Part shown: positions 41,731 to 50,939 of the stretch, piece after piece | Layout: each line of letters starts with the position of its first letter | Numbering within the stretch: the stretch's first letter is position 1 | NCBI RefSeq assembly: GCF_003993795.1 | Contig: NZ_RWKV01000011.1 | Span: 1-64,000, forward strand | Direction: 5' to 3' | Source of the DNA: Aquabacter cavernae | Lineage (GTDB): Bacteria > Pseudomonadota > Alphaproteobacteria > Rhizobiales > Xanthobacteraceae | Length of the DNA stretch: 64,000 bases | Notes under the pieces: generated by a model | The model's input: the letters and a program-made list of their open reading frames with translations, nothing else | What the model was told of the DNA's origin: nothing | Database searches by the model: none | Made by a program: the position numbers and the translations under genes

Positions 41731-44700
41731 TCATTGGCCGGGGAGGCCGACGGGCGGGCGCGGTATGGTGCCGAAGCCGCTCACCGCAGGCGCGCGATAG
41801 GGCAGGTCGTCCAGTTCCGGCCGCACGGCTTGGGGCTGGGCGAGCGGCTTGATGTCCTGGGGCGGTGCGAGCGGCGGGGCGGACCCGCCGGACGGCGCCG
41901 CGGCCGCTTGTCCCTGGCGCGGTTCCGCCGGGCGCGGTGTGATCGGCCGTGTCTCCACAGGGCGTGTCTCCACGGGCCGTGTTTCCGAGGGGCGTACCTC
42001 TGGGGCGCGTGGCGTCGTCGCGGCCCGTGCGGGCGGCGTCTGGGCGGGTACCGCCGGGTTGGGCGCGACCTGGACCGGGGCGGCCAGCGGCGGGGCCGAT
42101 GGCGTCGGCGCGGCCTGGGACGGGGCGCTCGGAGCAGGCGCGGCCGGGGCGGGAGCCGCCTGGATTGGAGCCGCCTGGACCGGGGCACTTTGGGCCGGAG
42201 ACGCCTGGTTGGGGGCGGCCGGGGCCGCCGCAGGCGGCGCGGCCGGGCTTGCTTGGGCCGGTGCAGTCGGGGCCACAGCCGGGGCCGCTGTTGCTGGGGC
42301 AGCGGGGGCCGGGGCAGGCGGCGTGGGCGCAGCCGGGACCGGAACCGCCGGGGTTTGGCCCGGAGCCGGCGCGGGCGGGTTTCCGGCGGGGGCGAAGCCC
42401 TGCCGTTCCTCCAGCCGCCGCGTCTCGCGCTCGATGGCCCGCATGGCGATGGCATTGGCGAGGGCGACGGCGGTGATGCGCCGCTCCGGGGCGGAGGCGG
42501 ACCCGCGCCACTGGATCACCCCGCCCGCATCGGCGCCGCCCGGCTCGCTGGCATCCAGGGTGAGGCCGATATCCATGAGCAGCCGCGCGGGATCGAAGGT
42601 GCCGCTGAAGGTGGTGCGCACGGGCGTGTCGGAGACGCTGCCCGGCGGCAGTACGCTGGCCCGCGCGGGCGACAGGCGCATCGTGCCGTTCACCACGCTC
42701 AGGGCGCCTTCCACCTCTTCCAGCTTCAGGGGCCCGCGCTGCAGGGCGCGGTCGAGCATCTGGGCGGTGCGCCGTTCGTCCGGGGGCGCGCCGGCCGCGG
42801 TGTCGGCCAGCACGGCGGCGAGGGCGCGGGGGTCCACGCCGGGAATGGACAGGCCGGAAATGCCCAGCGTGCCCTGCCCGGACAGGCTCTGGACGAACAG
42901 GAGCGGGCTGCGGCCCGCGCCCACAAGGTCGAGCGCCAGATTGACCCGCCCCGAGGGCGGGGCGGCGGGCGACAGCGGCGCCAGGAGGGCTGATGACGCG
43001 ACCCCCTCCAGAACCAGCCGCCCGTCTCCGGCCAACGAATCGGGACGGCGGCGCAAGGTGAGCGCGCCGGAGACGGTGCCCCCGCCCAGCGTGCCGGTGA
43101 GGTCCCGCACCTCCAGCACCTGCGGTTCGCTCACCAGCCCCACGCGCCCCTCGGACAGCACATAGGCATCGGACAAAGCCAGCCGCCGGGCGGCGAGGGT
43201 GAGCGACAGGCTGGCCTGAAGCGGGTTTGCAAGGTCGAACCGGGCGGCGGACCAGATGGCATTGCCCGCCTCCTGGCCCGAGGGCCGCGCGCCCCACAGG
43301 CCGATGATGCGGGCCAGGGACAGGGTTTCGGTGGTGAGGGTGCCGGTGATGCGCGGCACGGTCCCGCCGCCTTCCAGCGCGATGGCGCCGGAGATCGGAG
43401 CCCCCGCGACCGCGCCGTCAATGGCGTCGAACCGCCAGGCGCCGGAATCCCGCGCGAGATCGAAGCCGAGGCGAGCGGGAACCGGACCCATATTCAGGCC
43501 CGCCAGCAGGGTGAACACCCCGGCAAGGTCGGGGCTTTCGAGGCGCGCCCGCACGCGCGGCTCCAGCGTGCCGTCCGGCGCGAAGCGCACGGTGCCGCTG
43601 CCGGTGGCGAGGGTCTGCCCCAGCGCGAGGCGCCCCTCGAACCGGGCGCCCGTGGGGGCGGGGGTGAGGGTGAGGTCGAGCCGCCCGGCGCCCTGGCCCG
43701 GTTTCAGGTCCGCGATGCCCGCGACGCCAAGGGCGCGGGCGGCGTCGGTGGCGGAAATGGCCACGTCCGCCTTCTCCGGCGCGCCGCTCCGCCCCCGGGC
43801 GATCACCGCCCGGCCGGACAGGATGCCCAGCGTGCCTTCCGCCGAAATCTCGCTGCCGTCCGGCAGCCATCGGGCGCGGCTCGACAGCGCCACGGGGGCC
43901 GCGACGGGGGCGAGGCGCGCCAGCACATCGCCGGCCTCGGAGCCCGCCACGAGGCGGGCGAGAGGCACCATGCCGTCCGCCGCGCTCCCTGAGAGGGTGA
44001 GCGCGATCTCCCCTTCGACAGGGGCGGTGAGGCGCGCGAAGCGGCCGCTGCCGTCGATCTTCAGGCCCGCCAGATCCTCCACGCTGAACTGGCGCAGCGC
44101 CCAGCCGCCATCCACCGCGTCCGCCTTCAAGGCGAGGCGGCCGAGCGGCAGGCCGGAGAGGCGCAGGCTCTTGCCCTGGAGCGCCACCGTGCCCTCCAGC
44201 GTGCCGCCCATGGCGGACAGGCCACCGCGCGCGGCGGCGATCACCGGGTCGAGGTCCAGCCCCTCCAAGGCGAGGTCGAGGTCGAGGCGGGGCGTGGATG
44301 CGAGCGCCAGCACGGCCGAGCCGCTGGCCTTGGCCTCGCCCACGCTGAGCTGCACGCCTTCCGCCGCCAGCCGCTCCGGCCGGGCGGAGAGACGCGCGGA
44401 CAGGCGGACGGGGGCCGTGAGCGCCGCCGCATAGGGGTCCGCGCCCTGGGGCGCCGCCCAGCGCAGGAAGGCGGACGGTTCCTGGGAGGTGACGGACAGT
44501 TCGCCGGCAAAGGTGGTGCCCGCGCCCGGCGCGGGCGTGCCCGACAGGCGCAGGGCAGTCTGGCCCGGCAGCTTGGCCTCGGCGGTGTCGATGCGCCAGC
44601 CGGAGGGCTGGCCGGTGAGGTCGAGCCGGGCGTCGCGCACCACCGTGCCGCCCAGCGTGAGCTGGTCCACGGCGGCGCCGATGCGGACGGGGAGGCCGGG

Positions 44701-45696
44701 CGCGGGAAGGTCCGCGAACACATGGCCGAGGGCGGCCAGCGCTTCGCCCGGCGTGCGCGGGGCGGTGCCCTGGGCCAGCAGCGGGTCGGCGTCCACCGCC
44801 CGCGCGTTCAGCACCATGTCGAGCCCCAAGGCGCGGCCGAAGGAGAGGCGCGCGGAACCCGCCAGTTGCACCGGGCGGGCCTCGTCGCCGAGCGACAGGT
44901 CGAGGCCCTCGGCCACCAGGGCCTCGGGGCTGAGCTTTGCGGTGGCGCTGATCCGCCACGGCAAAGCGGGCGGCGGGCCGCCGCGTGCCAGCGTGGCGCG
45001 GCCCTCGAAGCGGGGCGTGCCGCGATCGAGGCGCAGCAGGCCATCGAGGTCGGTGGTGAGCGCCTTCGCCTTGGCCTCCGTGATGAGCCGCAGGCGGGCG
45101 CCCTCGTCGGCAGGCTTGCCCACGGAGAGGCGCACCCCGTGGCGCTGCCCGAAGGCGGTGGCCTCGCCCTCCAGCCGCATGGGGCCGGACACGGCGCGCA
45201 TCTCGCCGCGCAGGGTGACGTCGGACACGTCCACGGTCCGGTCGGCGGACCGGTCGATGAAGGTGAGCGTGCCGTTCTCCAGCGCCACCCGCTCCATGGT
45301 GAGGTTCGCGGGGGCGCCGGCACCCGTTGGGGCGACGAGGCGGCCCGCCGTGTCCAGCACGATGCGGATCTTGGGCTGGACCAGCACCACGCCGCGCGCC
45401 TCCCACTGCCCGCGCATGAGCGCGCCCAGGGAGAATTCCGCCCTCAGCTCGTCCACGGTGCCGCCGCTGGACACGCTGTCGGCGCCGAGGCTGACCGTGC
45501 GCAGCGTGAGGCGCGGGGAGGGGAGCAATTCCGCCTCGATGGGCCCCCGGATGAGCACCGGCACGCCCAGGACGCGGCTCGCCTCGCTCTCGAAGCTTGA
45601 GCGCCACGCGGTCCAGTCCACGACGAAGGGCGCCGCAAATGCGGCGCCGACCGCCAGCATGATCGCGGTGGCGATGGTGATGAGCAGACCCTGCAC
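41731..45696 (-). CDS. AsmA family protein
   Basis: The 1321-residue protein has an N-terminal membrane anchor (about 1-25) and a large periplasmic region. AsmA proteins form beta-rich bridge-like structures linked to lipid traffic to the outer membrane. The N-terminal AsmA domain (about 30-200, VLGVPVLIRGPIEAELLPSP) and the C-terminal AsmA_2-like part (LKLEEVEGALSVVNGTMRLS) are present. Residues about 1140-1310 are a Pro/Ala-rich low-complexity tail with repeats such as APAPAAP and VETRPVETRP. The tail is not expected to fold and may reach across the cell wall. Confidence 0.85.
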   Translation of the reverse strand: MQGLLITIATAIMLAVGAAFAAPFVVDWTAWRSSFESEASRVLGVPVLIRGPIEAELLPSPRLTLRTVSLGADSVSSGGTVDELRAEFSLGALMRGQWEARGVVLVQPKIRIVLDTAGRLVAPTGAGAPANLTMERVALENGTLTFIDRSADRTVDVSDVTLRGEMRAVSGPMRLEGEATAFGQRHGVRLSVGKPADEGARLRLITEAKAKALTTDLDGLLRLDRGTPRFEGRATLARGGPPPALPWRISATAKLSPEALVAEGLDLSLGDEARPVQLAGSARLSFGRALGLDMVLNARAVDADPLLAQGTAPRTPGEALAALGHVFADLPAPGLPVRIGAAVDQLTLGGTVVRDARLDLTGQPSGWRIDTAEAKLPGQTALRLSGTPAPGAGTTFAGELSVTSQEPSAFLRWAAPQGADPYAAALTAPVRLSARLSARPERLAAEGVQLSVGEAKASGSAVLALASTPRLDLDLALEGLDLDPVIAAARGGLSAMGGTLEGTVALQGKSLRLSGLPLGRLALKADAVDGGWALRQFSVEDLAGLKIDGSGRFARLTAPVEGEIALTLSGSAADGMVPLARLVAGSEAGDVLARLAPVAAPVALSSRARWLPDGSEISAEGTLGILSGRAVIARGRSGAPEKADVAISATDAARALGVAGIADLKPGQGAGRLDLTLTPAPTGARFEGRLALGQTLATGSGTVRFAPDGTLEPRVRARLESPDLAGVFTLLAGLNMGPVPARLGFDLARDSGAWRFDAIDGAVAGAPISGAIALEGGGTVPRITGTLTTETLSLARIIGLWGARPSGQEAGNAIWSAARFDLANPLQASLSLTLAARRLALSDAYVLSEGRVGLVSEPQVLEVRDLTGTLGGGTVSGALTLRRRPDSLAGDGRLVLEGVASSALLAPLSPAAPPSGRVNLALDLVGAGRSPLLFVQSLSGQGTLGISGLSIPGVDPRALAAVLADTAAGAPPDERRTAQMLDRALQRGPLKLEEVEGALSVVNGTMRLSPARASVLPPGSVSDTPVRTTFSGTFDPARLLMDIGLTLDASEPGGADAGGVIQWRGSASAPERRITAVALANAIAMRAIERETRRLEERQGFAPAGNPPAPAPGQTPAVPVPAAPTPPAPAPAAPATAAPAVAPTAPAQASPAAPPAAAPAAPNQASPAQSAPVQAAPIQAAPAPAAPAPSAPSQAAPTPSAPPLAAPVQVAPNPAVPAQTPPARAATTPRAPEVRPSETRPVETRPVETRPITPRPAEPRQGQAAAAPSGGSAPPLAPPQDIKPLAQPQAVRPELDDLPYRAPAVSGFGTIPRPPVGLPGQ

Positions 45697-45742
45697 CGAT
45701 GGCCCTCGCTTGGGTTTCCGCGCCGCCCCTTGGCCCGGTGCC

Positions 45743-47155
45743 TCAGATGGTGACGATCTTTCCCGGATTCATGATGTCCAACGGGTCGAATGCCCGTTTC
45801 AATGCGCGCATGGCATCGAGGGTTTCCGCGCCGTGCTCGGCGGAGAGATATTTCATCTTGCCCTGGCCGACGCCATGCTCGCCCGTGCAGGTGCCGTCCA
45901 TGGCCAGCGCCCGCTCCACCATGCGGGACATGAAGGCCTTGGCCTTGGCCATGTCAGCCGGGTCGTCCACATCCACCATGAGCGTGGTGTGGAAGTTGCC
46001 GTCGCCCACATGGCCGACAATGGGCGCAATGAGGCCGCTGGCCTCGATGTCCCGCTTGGTCTCCATGACGCAGTCGGCGAGCCGCGAGAGCGGCACGCAC
46101 ACGTCGGTCGCCACCGCCTTGGCGCCGGGGCGCAGCGGCAGCACGGACCAATAGGCGTCATGCCGGGCCTGCCACAGGCGGGTGCGGTCTTCCGGCTTGT
46201 CGGCCCAGGCGAAGGCGCCGCCGGAATGGGCGGCGGCGATCTCCGCGAAGCGCTCCGCCTGCTCGCGCGCACCGGCATGGGTGCCGTGGAATTCCAGGAA
46301 CAGATGGGGCGTCTCGGCAAGGCTCAGCTTGGCATAGGCGTTGGAGGCGCGGACCTGGACCTCGTCCAGAAGCTCGATGCGCGCCACCGGTATGCCCGAC
46401 TGGATGGTCTCGATCACCGCATTGCAGGCATCGCCGATGGTGGGGAAGGGGCAGACCCCGGCGGTGATGGCCTCGGGAATGCCGTAGAGGCGCAAGGTAA
46501 GTTCGGTGATGACGCCGAGCGTGCCCTCCGCGCCGATGAACAGGCGGGTGAGATCGTAGCCGGCGGAGGTTTTCTTGGCCCGGCGGGAGGTGGTGATGAG
46601 GTCGCCATTGGGCAGCACCACCTTCAGCGCGAGCACATTGTCCTTCATGGTGCCATAGCGCACCGCATTGGTGCCGGACGCGCGGGTGGAAGCCATGCCG
46701 CCGATGGAGGCGTCGGCGCCGGGATCGATGGGGAAGAACAGGCCCTGGTCGCGCAGGTCCTCATTGAGGCGCTTGCGGGTGACGCCCGGCTCGATGACGC
46801 AGTCCAGATCCTCCCCATGGATGGCGAGGATGCGGTTCATGCGCGACAGATCGAGGCTGATGCCGCCGCGCGGCGCGTTCACATGGCCTTCCAGGGAGGT
46901 GCCCGTGCCGAAGGGAATGACCGGCAGGCGGTGGTCCCGGCACACGGCGAGGGTCGCCTGCACATCCGCCACGCTTTCCGCGAAAACCACGCCGTCCGGG
47001 GCTTCGTTGGGCAGATAGGTGGTGATGTTGGCGTGTTGCTCCCGCACGGCCTGCGAAGTCACGAGTTTGTGACCGAGCGCCTCGCCCAGCGCCGCGAGTG
47101 CCGATTCGACGGCGCGCCCGTGCGCCGGATCCACCTTGGCCTCCGCAGAAAACAT
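45743..47155 (-). CDS. FAD-linked D-2-hydroxyacid oxidase/dehydrogenase (GlcD/Dld type)
   Basis: The 470-residue flavoprotein has the PCMH-type FAD-binding domain (IPFGTGTSLEGHV, EPGVTRKRLNEDL, ADASIGGMASTRASG) and the C-terminal domain of D-lactate/glycolate oxidases (VGHVGDGNFHTTLMVD, GEHGVGQGKMKYL). It resembles respiratory D-lactate dehydrogenase (cytochrome). GlcE and GlcF subunit genes are not adjacent, which favours D-lactate over glycolate. The substrate is not certain. It lies 46 bases upstream of the AsmA gene. Confidence 0.88.
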   Translation of the reverse strand: MFSAEAKVDPAHGRAVESALAALGEALGHKLVTSQAVREQHANITTYLPNEAPDGVVFAESVADVQATLAVCRDHRLPVIPFGTGTSLEGHVNAPRGGISLDLSRMNRILAIHGEDLDCVIEPGVTRKRLNEDLRDQGLFFPIDPGADASIGGMASTRASGTNAVRYGTMKDNVLALKVVLPNGDLITTSRRAKKTSAGYDLTRLFIGAEGTLGVITELTLRLYGIPEAITAGVCPFPTIGDACNAVIETIQSGIPVARIELLDEVQVRASNAYAKLSLAETPHLFLEFHGTHAGAREQAERFAEIAAAHSGGAFAWADKPEDRTRLWQARHDAYWSVLPLRPGAKAVATDVCVPLSRLADCVMETKRDIEASGLIAPIVGHVGDGNFHTTLMVDVDDPADMAKAKAFMSRMVERALAMDGTCTGEHGVGQGKMKYLSAEHGAETLDAMRALKRAFDPLDIMNPGKIVTI

Positions 47156-47373
47156 TTAAAATTCCTTTAATTCGTGGGCCTACCGTCGGCTGCCGGCGCC
47201 AGACTAATCGTCATGGCGCAGGGCGCAAAGCGTTTCAGGGTCGCGCCACCACCGCGAAATCTGCGCGAACTTTCCGCAGCTTCGACATTTTTGCGCCAGA
47301 TCAGGCCGTGACGATTGAGGCTCTACAGGGCACACTGCCTTAACGTCATGCAATGAAGCAACGGAGAGGTGCC

Positions 47374-47883
47374 ATGGGCTTCCGAACCGACTTCGAGCCT
47401 GTCTTCTTCGCTCCCTTCGTCTCCTCGCCCATGGCGATCGAGCCGGAATGGGTCGAGACCACTGGCCATCTGGATATGGCTTACTCGTATCTGCTCTTCG
47501 AGCGCGCTCGAACCGAGGCGCTCGCCTTGTTGGGACTTGGCCTGCACTATGAGCGGGCGCGACGCTCGTCCTTCGCCACCACCGAGATCCAGGTGCGCCA
47601 CCTGCGCGGCCCAGGCTCGGGCGGCCCGGTGCGGGCCACCGTTCGGCTGGTGGATTATGACGAGCGCCGCCTTCACGTCTTCCTCCAGCTTCACCGGGCC
47701 GACGAAGGCTGGGTGTTCGCGGTGAGCGAGCAGATGGTGGAGCATGTGGACATGGCCAGCGGCCGTTCCATTCCCTTTCCCGACGATGTGCTGGAGCGGA
47801 TTTCCGGAATGAAGGCGGTGCATGCCAGCCTTCCCCTTCCGGATGCGTTCGGCCAGCGGGCGGGTATGCCGCTGCGCAGCTGA
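47374..47883 (+). CDS. Thioesterase-family (hotdog fold) protein
   Basis: A 169-residue protein of the 4HBT-like hotdog family, with ETTGHLDMAYSYLLFERA near the N-terminus and VRATVRLVDYDERRLHVFLQL in the sheet. It is close to the thioesterases found beside carnitine dehydrogenase genes, but those are absent here. Asp/Glu of the active site (HLDMAYSY) fits the family. The ATG at 47374 is preferred over 47353 because GGAGAGG lies 6 bases upstream. Confidence 0.82.
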   Translation: MGFRTDFEPVFFAPFVSSPMAIEPEWVETTGHLDMAYSYLLFERARTEALALLGLGLHYERARRSSFATTEIQVRHLRGPGSGGPVRATVRLVDYDERRLHVFLQLHRADEGWVFAVSEQMVEHVDMASGRSIPFPDDVLERISGMKAVHASLPLPDAFGQRAGMPLRS

Positions 47884-47980
47884 GTTCTAAGGGCGTTTGC
47901 CGGGCGGGTCGTGATGCGGCCCGGCCGAGGCGCGCCCGCGAGAGCGTCGCTTAAAAAACGACCACGCCCGCGTTTCATGC

Positions 47981-48061
47981 AGGTCAGCCATGCTGACCTA
48001 TTTCTTCCGCTGCGATGCAGCATGGCCTATCATGCATCGCATCATGGCCATGGATGGCCAT
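47981..48061. promoter_or_regulatory. Dyad-rich leader before the 57-residue gene
   Basis: Four dyads are packed into about 80 bases: AGGTCAGC-CAT-GCTGACCT (47981-47999), GCGATGCA with TGCATCGC (48012-48019 and 48033-48040), and ATGGCCAT twice (48044-48051 and 48054-48061). They end just before the GGAGG of the small gene at 48080. They may be operators or a structured leader. Confidence 0.6.
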
Positions 48062-48079
48062 ATCCAGCGGAGGTTCCTC

Positions 48080-48253
48080 ATGAGCACGGTTACGCTGTCG
48101 TCCCGCAAGGGTTATGCCGCCCCGTCCGCGACGGCCCCCAAGGCGGGCTTCTTCGCGCGCCTGTTTGACGCCATCGTCGCTGCCCAGACCATCAAGGCTG
48201 AGCGTGAACTGGCCCATTACCTGCAGCGCACCGGCAAGAACCCGCTCAAGTGA
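48080..48253 (+). CDS. Small conserved-looking protein, 57 residues
   Basis: A 57-residue soluble protein with an Ala/Ser/Lys-rich N-terminus and an amphipathic helix FFARLFDAIVAAQTIKAERE followed by LAHYLQRTGKNPLK. A strong GGAGG lies 6-7 bases upstream of the ATG at 48080, so it is very likely translated. I do not recognise a family; DUF1127-type proteins share a similar helix length but not the motif. The leader above it is unusually full of dyads, which suggests tight control. Confidence 0.65.
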   Translation: MSTVTLSSRKGYAAPSATAPKAGFFARLFDAIVAAQTIKAERELAHYLQRTGKNPLK

Positions 48254-48655
48254 GCGTGGCGTTCCCGGTGGCGTGACGGCGTCTCTTCGCGCCGTCACGA
48301 AACGTCCCTCATGCCCGGGCTGGCGCGTGTCGCGCCGCCCTGAGGGCCTGCGGTGAAGGTCATGCCCGTCCCGACAGTCCGGGGCGGTGCGTCTGTGTCA
48401 CCTATCCCCTTCCCGCCGCCTGACGGCGGTCCCCGGCTCTCGCCGGAAGGGTCGATTCGGTTCGATCGACAGGGCCGCGACGCGCTCCGCGTGTCCCGCA
48501 GGCCGGGCCTCATCGTGCGGCTGTAGATCGAGCCGCCTCCCGTCTCGCCCGCTTTTGCAATCCGGCAACGTCCCGCCGAAATGTGGACGGCATAGCTCCC
48601 CGGCCTTGACGGATCGCTTCCGCTCCGCACCCTTGGCCCGTCATCCGGAGCTTTA
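48254..48655. other. Intergenic region before the FUSC gene
   Basis: About 400 bases with no gene. The only clear structure is GTGACGGCG (48273-48281) with CGCCGTCAC (48290-48298), a 9-bp hairpin just after the 57-residue gene that could be its terminator, though no T-run follows. The rest shows nothing I can name. Confidence 0.5.
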
Positions 48656-50719
48656 ATGACCGCCGCCGCCACAGACGCTCGCGCCGCCACAGACGCTTGG
48701 AGCCTGCAGCGGCTCCCGCCGGGCTGGGCGGCCCTCGTCTTCTCCGCGCGCACTTTCTTCGCGGCCATGCTGGCGCTCTATATCGCCTTCCTGGTCGGGC
48801 TGGAGCGGCCCGCCTGGGCCATGGCGACGGTCTATATCGTCTCCCAGCCCATTTCCGGCGCGGCTTTGGCCAAGGGCTTCTATCGCATCATCGGCACGCT
48901 GGTGGGTGGCCTGTTCACCCTCATGACCCTTCCGCTCCTGGTGGATGCGCCGGTTCTTTTGACCCTCGCGCTCTCCCTCTGGATCGGGGGCTGCCTCTAT
49001 CTCTCCCTGCGCGACCGCACGCCCCGCTCCTATGTGTTCATGCTCGCGGGCTATTCGGCGGCCATCATGGGCTTTCCCAACGTGGATGCCCCGGTGGGCC
49101 TGTTCAACGTGGTGGTGACGCGGGTGCAGGAGATCGGCCTCGGCATCCTCTGCGCCACGGTGTTTTCGGCGCTGGTGCTGCCCCAGACCTCCCACGCCGC
49201 CGGGCTCGCCCGCATGCGCCAATGGCTGCGGAGCGCCGATGCGCAGGCCGCCGGGCTGCTGCGCGGCACCCTCACCCGCCAGGAAATGGCGTCGGGCGAG
49301 CGGGGCCTCGCGCGGGAGATCACCGCGCTCCAGGCGCTGATGATCTATCTTTCCTACGAGCCCGCCGTGTCGCGGGCCATGCGCGTCGTCATCCGCTCCA
49401 TTCACGGCCATGCGGTGCTCATGCTGCGCCTGCTGGCCGAGATCCGCGACCGGCTGGTGGAATTGCGCCTGGACGGGCCCCTTGATCCCGCCCTCGCCGC
49501 GAGCCTGGAGCGGCTGGCCCTCTGGGCGGAGCGGGGCATCGATTCGGACCCGCAGGAGGGCGCGGCCTGCGCCCGCGCGCTCTCGGATGCGGCGCGGCGC
49601 GTGCCGGAGGGGGGCGAGGGATGGCGCGCCGCCACGCTGCTCAACCTTGCCGAACGGGTGAACGCCTATGTGGATGTGCGCGAGGATTGCCGCACCCTCT
49701 GGCAGGCGCTGAAGACGGAGCGGGCGCCCGATTCCTCGGCGCTGCGCGTGCCCGGCGCCGGGCCCATGTCCGCTCTGGCGCCCATCGATGCGGGCAATGC
49801 CCGGCGCGCGGCCCTGGCGCTCATCCTGGCGCTCTGGGTCAATGCCGCCTTCTGGATCCTCACCGCCTGGCCCGACGGCGCCACGGCCATGATGATGATC
49901 GCCATCGCCGCCAGCGTCACGGCCTCCCAGAGCCGGCCGGTGCCCGCTTTGTACGAGTTCATCTATGCCGCGCTCATCGCGCTGGTGCTGGTCTTCGTCT
50001 ACCAGTTCGCCATCCTGCCCTTCGTGACGGACTTCGCGCAGATGTGCCTTGTCCTGTTCCCCGCCTTGCTGGTGTGCGGCGTGTTGATGGCGATGCCGCG
50101 CACGGCGGGTGTGGGCTTCGGCATCACCATCACCTTCACCACCCTGCTGGGCCTGCAGAACATGTTTTCCGGCGACCTTGCCGCCTTCGCCAACGGCAAC
50201 AGCGCGGCGGTGGTGGGCATGTGCGTGGCGCTGGCGGCGGTCAGCCTGCTGCGGCCGCGCTCGGCCGAGCAGGCCGCCATCCGCCTGCTGCGCCACGGCT
50301 GGGAAGATGTGGCGGCCCTCGCCCGCCTGCCCGATGCCGCCGGACGCCAGGGCATCACCCGGCGGCTGGTGGACCGGCTCGGCCTGCTGGCGCCGACCCT
50401 GACGCCGCGCCGGGGCGATGACGGGGAAGTGGCCTTCGCCACCCTGTTCGCCGCCGAGGGCGTGCTGGCCCTCGCGCAATTGTCCCCCCATGTGACGGCG
50501 GCCGCGCGGGGGACGTTCGAGCGCCTGCTGGCGGACGTGGAGGCGCATTTCCGCCTGCTGGTCCGAGGCGGGCATCCCGACCCCTCCGGCCTGCTGGCCA
50601 CGCTGGATTCCATGCGCGCGGAAATGGCGGGCGCGCCGGGTCCCCGGGCGGAGGCGGGCCTGTCCGCGCTGGTCTCCCTGCGGCGCGGGCTGATGCTGGG
50701 ACAGGGGCGGGCGGCATGA
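48656..50719 (+). CDS. FUSC family aromatic-acid efflux protein (AaeB-like)
   Basis: The 687-residue membrane protein has two groups of hydrophobic helices (about 30-175 and 375-530) separated by a cytoplasmic domain, the FUSC/fusaric-acid-resistance architecture. The first group includes VGLERPAWAMATVYIVSQP and GTLVGGLFTLMTL, typical of AaeB and YccS. With the next two genes it forms a three-gene unit like E. coli aaeXAB. The exported substrates are probably aromatic acids or similar weak acids. No outer-membrane component is encoded beside it. Confidence 0.88.
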   Translation: MTAAATDARAATDAWSLQRLPPGWAALVFSARTFFAAMLALYIAFLVGLERPAWAMATVYIVSQPISGAALAKGFYRIIGTLVGGLFTLMTLPLLVDAPVLLTLALSLWIGGCLYLSLRDRTPRSYVFMLAGYSAAIMGFPNVDAPVGLFNVVVTRVQEIGLGILCATVFSALVLPQTSHAAGLARMRQWLRSADAQAAGLLRGTLTRQEMASGERGLAREITALQALMIYLSYEPAVSRAMRVVIRSIHGHAVLMLRLLAEIRDRLVELRLDGPLDPALAASLERLALWAERGIDSDPQEGAACARALSDAARRVPEGGEGWRAATLLNLAERVNAYVDVREDCRTLWQALKTERAPDSSALRVPGAGPMSALAPIDAGNARRAALALILALWVNAAFWILTAWPDGATAMMMIAIAASVTASQSRPVPALYEFIYAALIALVLVFVYQFAILPFVTDFAQMCLVLFPALLVCGVLMAMPRTAGVGFGITITFTTLLGLQNMFSGDLAAFANGNSAAVVGMCVALAAVSLLRPRSAEQAAIRLLRHGWEDVAALARLPDAAGRQGITRRLVDRLGLLAPTLTPRRGDDGEVAFATLFAAEGVLALAQLSPHVTAAARGTFERLLADVEAHFRLLVRGGHPDPSGLLATLDSMRAEMAGAPGPRAEAGLSALVSLRRGLMLGQGRAA

Positions 50720-50731
50720 GGGGAGGGGCGC

Positions 50732-50938
50732 GTGGCCACGTATGATTTTCTCGGCATCTATGTGCCGCAATTGCTGGTGGCCGCGCTCATCGCCGCCATC
50801 CTGTGCCTCCTGCTGGCCCGGCTCCTGGCATGGCTCGGCGTCTACCGGCACATCTGGCACCCGGCTCTGTTCAATGTGTGCCTGTTCATCATCCTGACGG
50901 CGCTTCTCGCGCTTCCCGCCAACATGTGGTGGTCCTGA
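50732..50938 (+). CDS. DUF1656 small membrane protein (AaeX-like)
   Basis: A 68-residue protein with two membrane helices (about 12-34 and 46-65) of the DUF1656 family, found between FUSC and HlyD-type genes. It starts with GTG at 50732, 12 bases after the FUSC stop, with GGGAGGGG upstream. Its role in the efflux unit is not known; its conserved position implies a part in assembly or function of the pump. Confidence 0.9.
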   Translation: MATYDFLGIYVPQLLVAALIAAILCLLLARLLAWLGVYRHIWHPALFNVCLFIILTALLALPANMWWS

Positions 50939-50939
50939 C

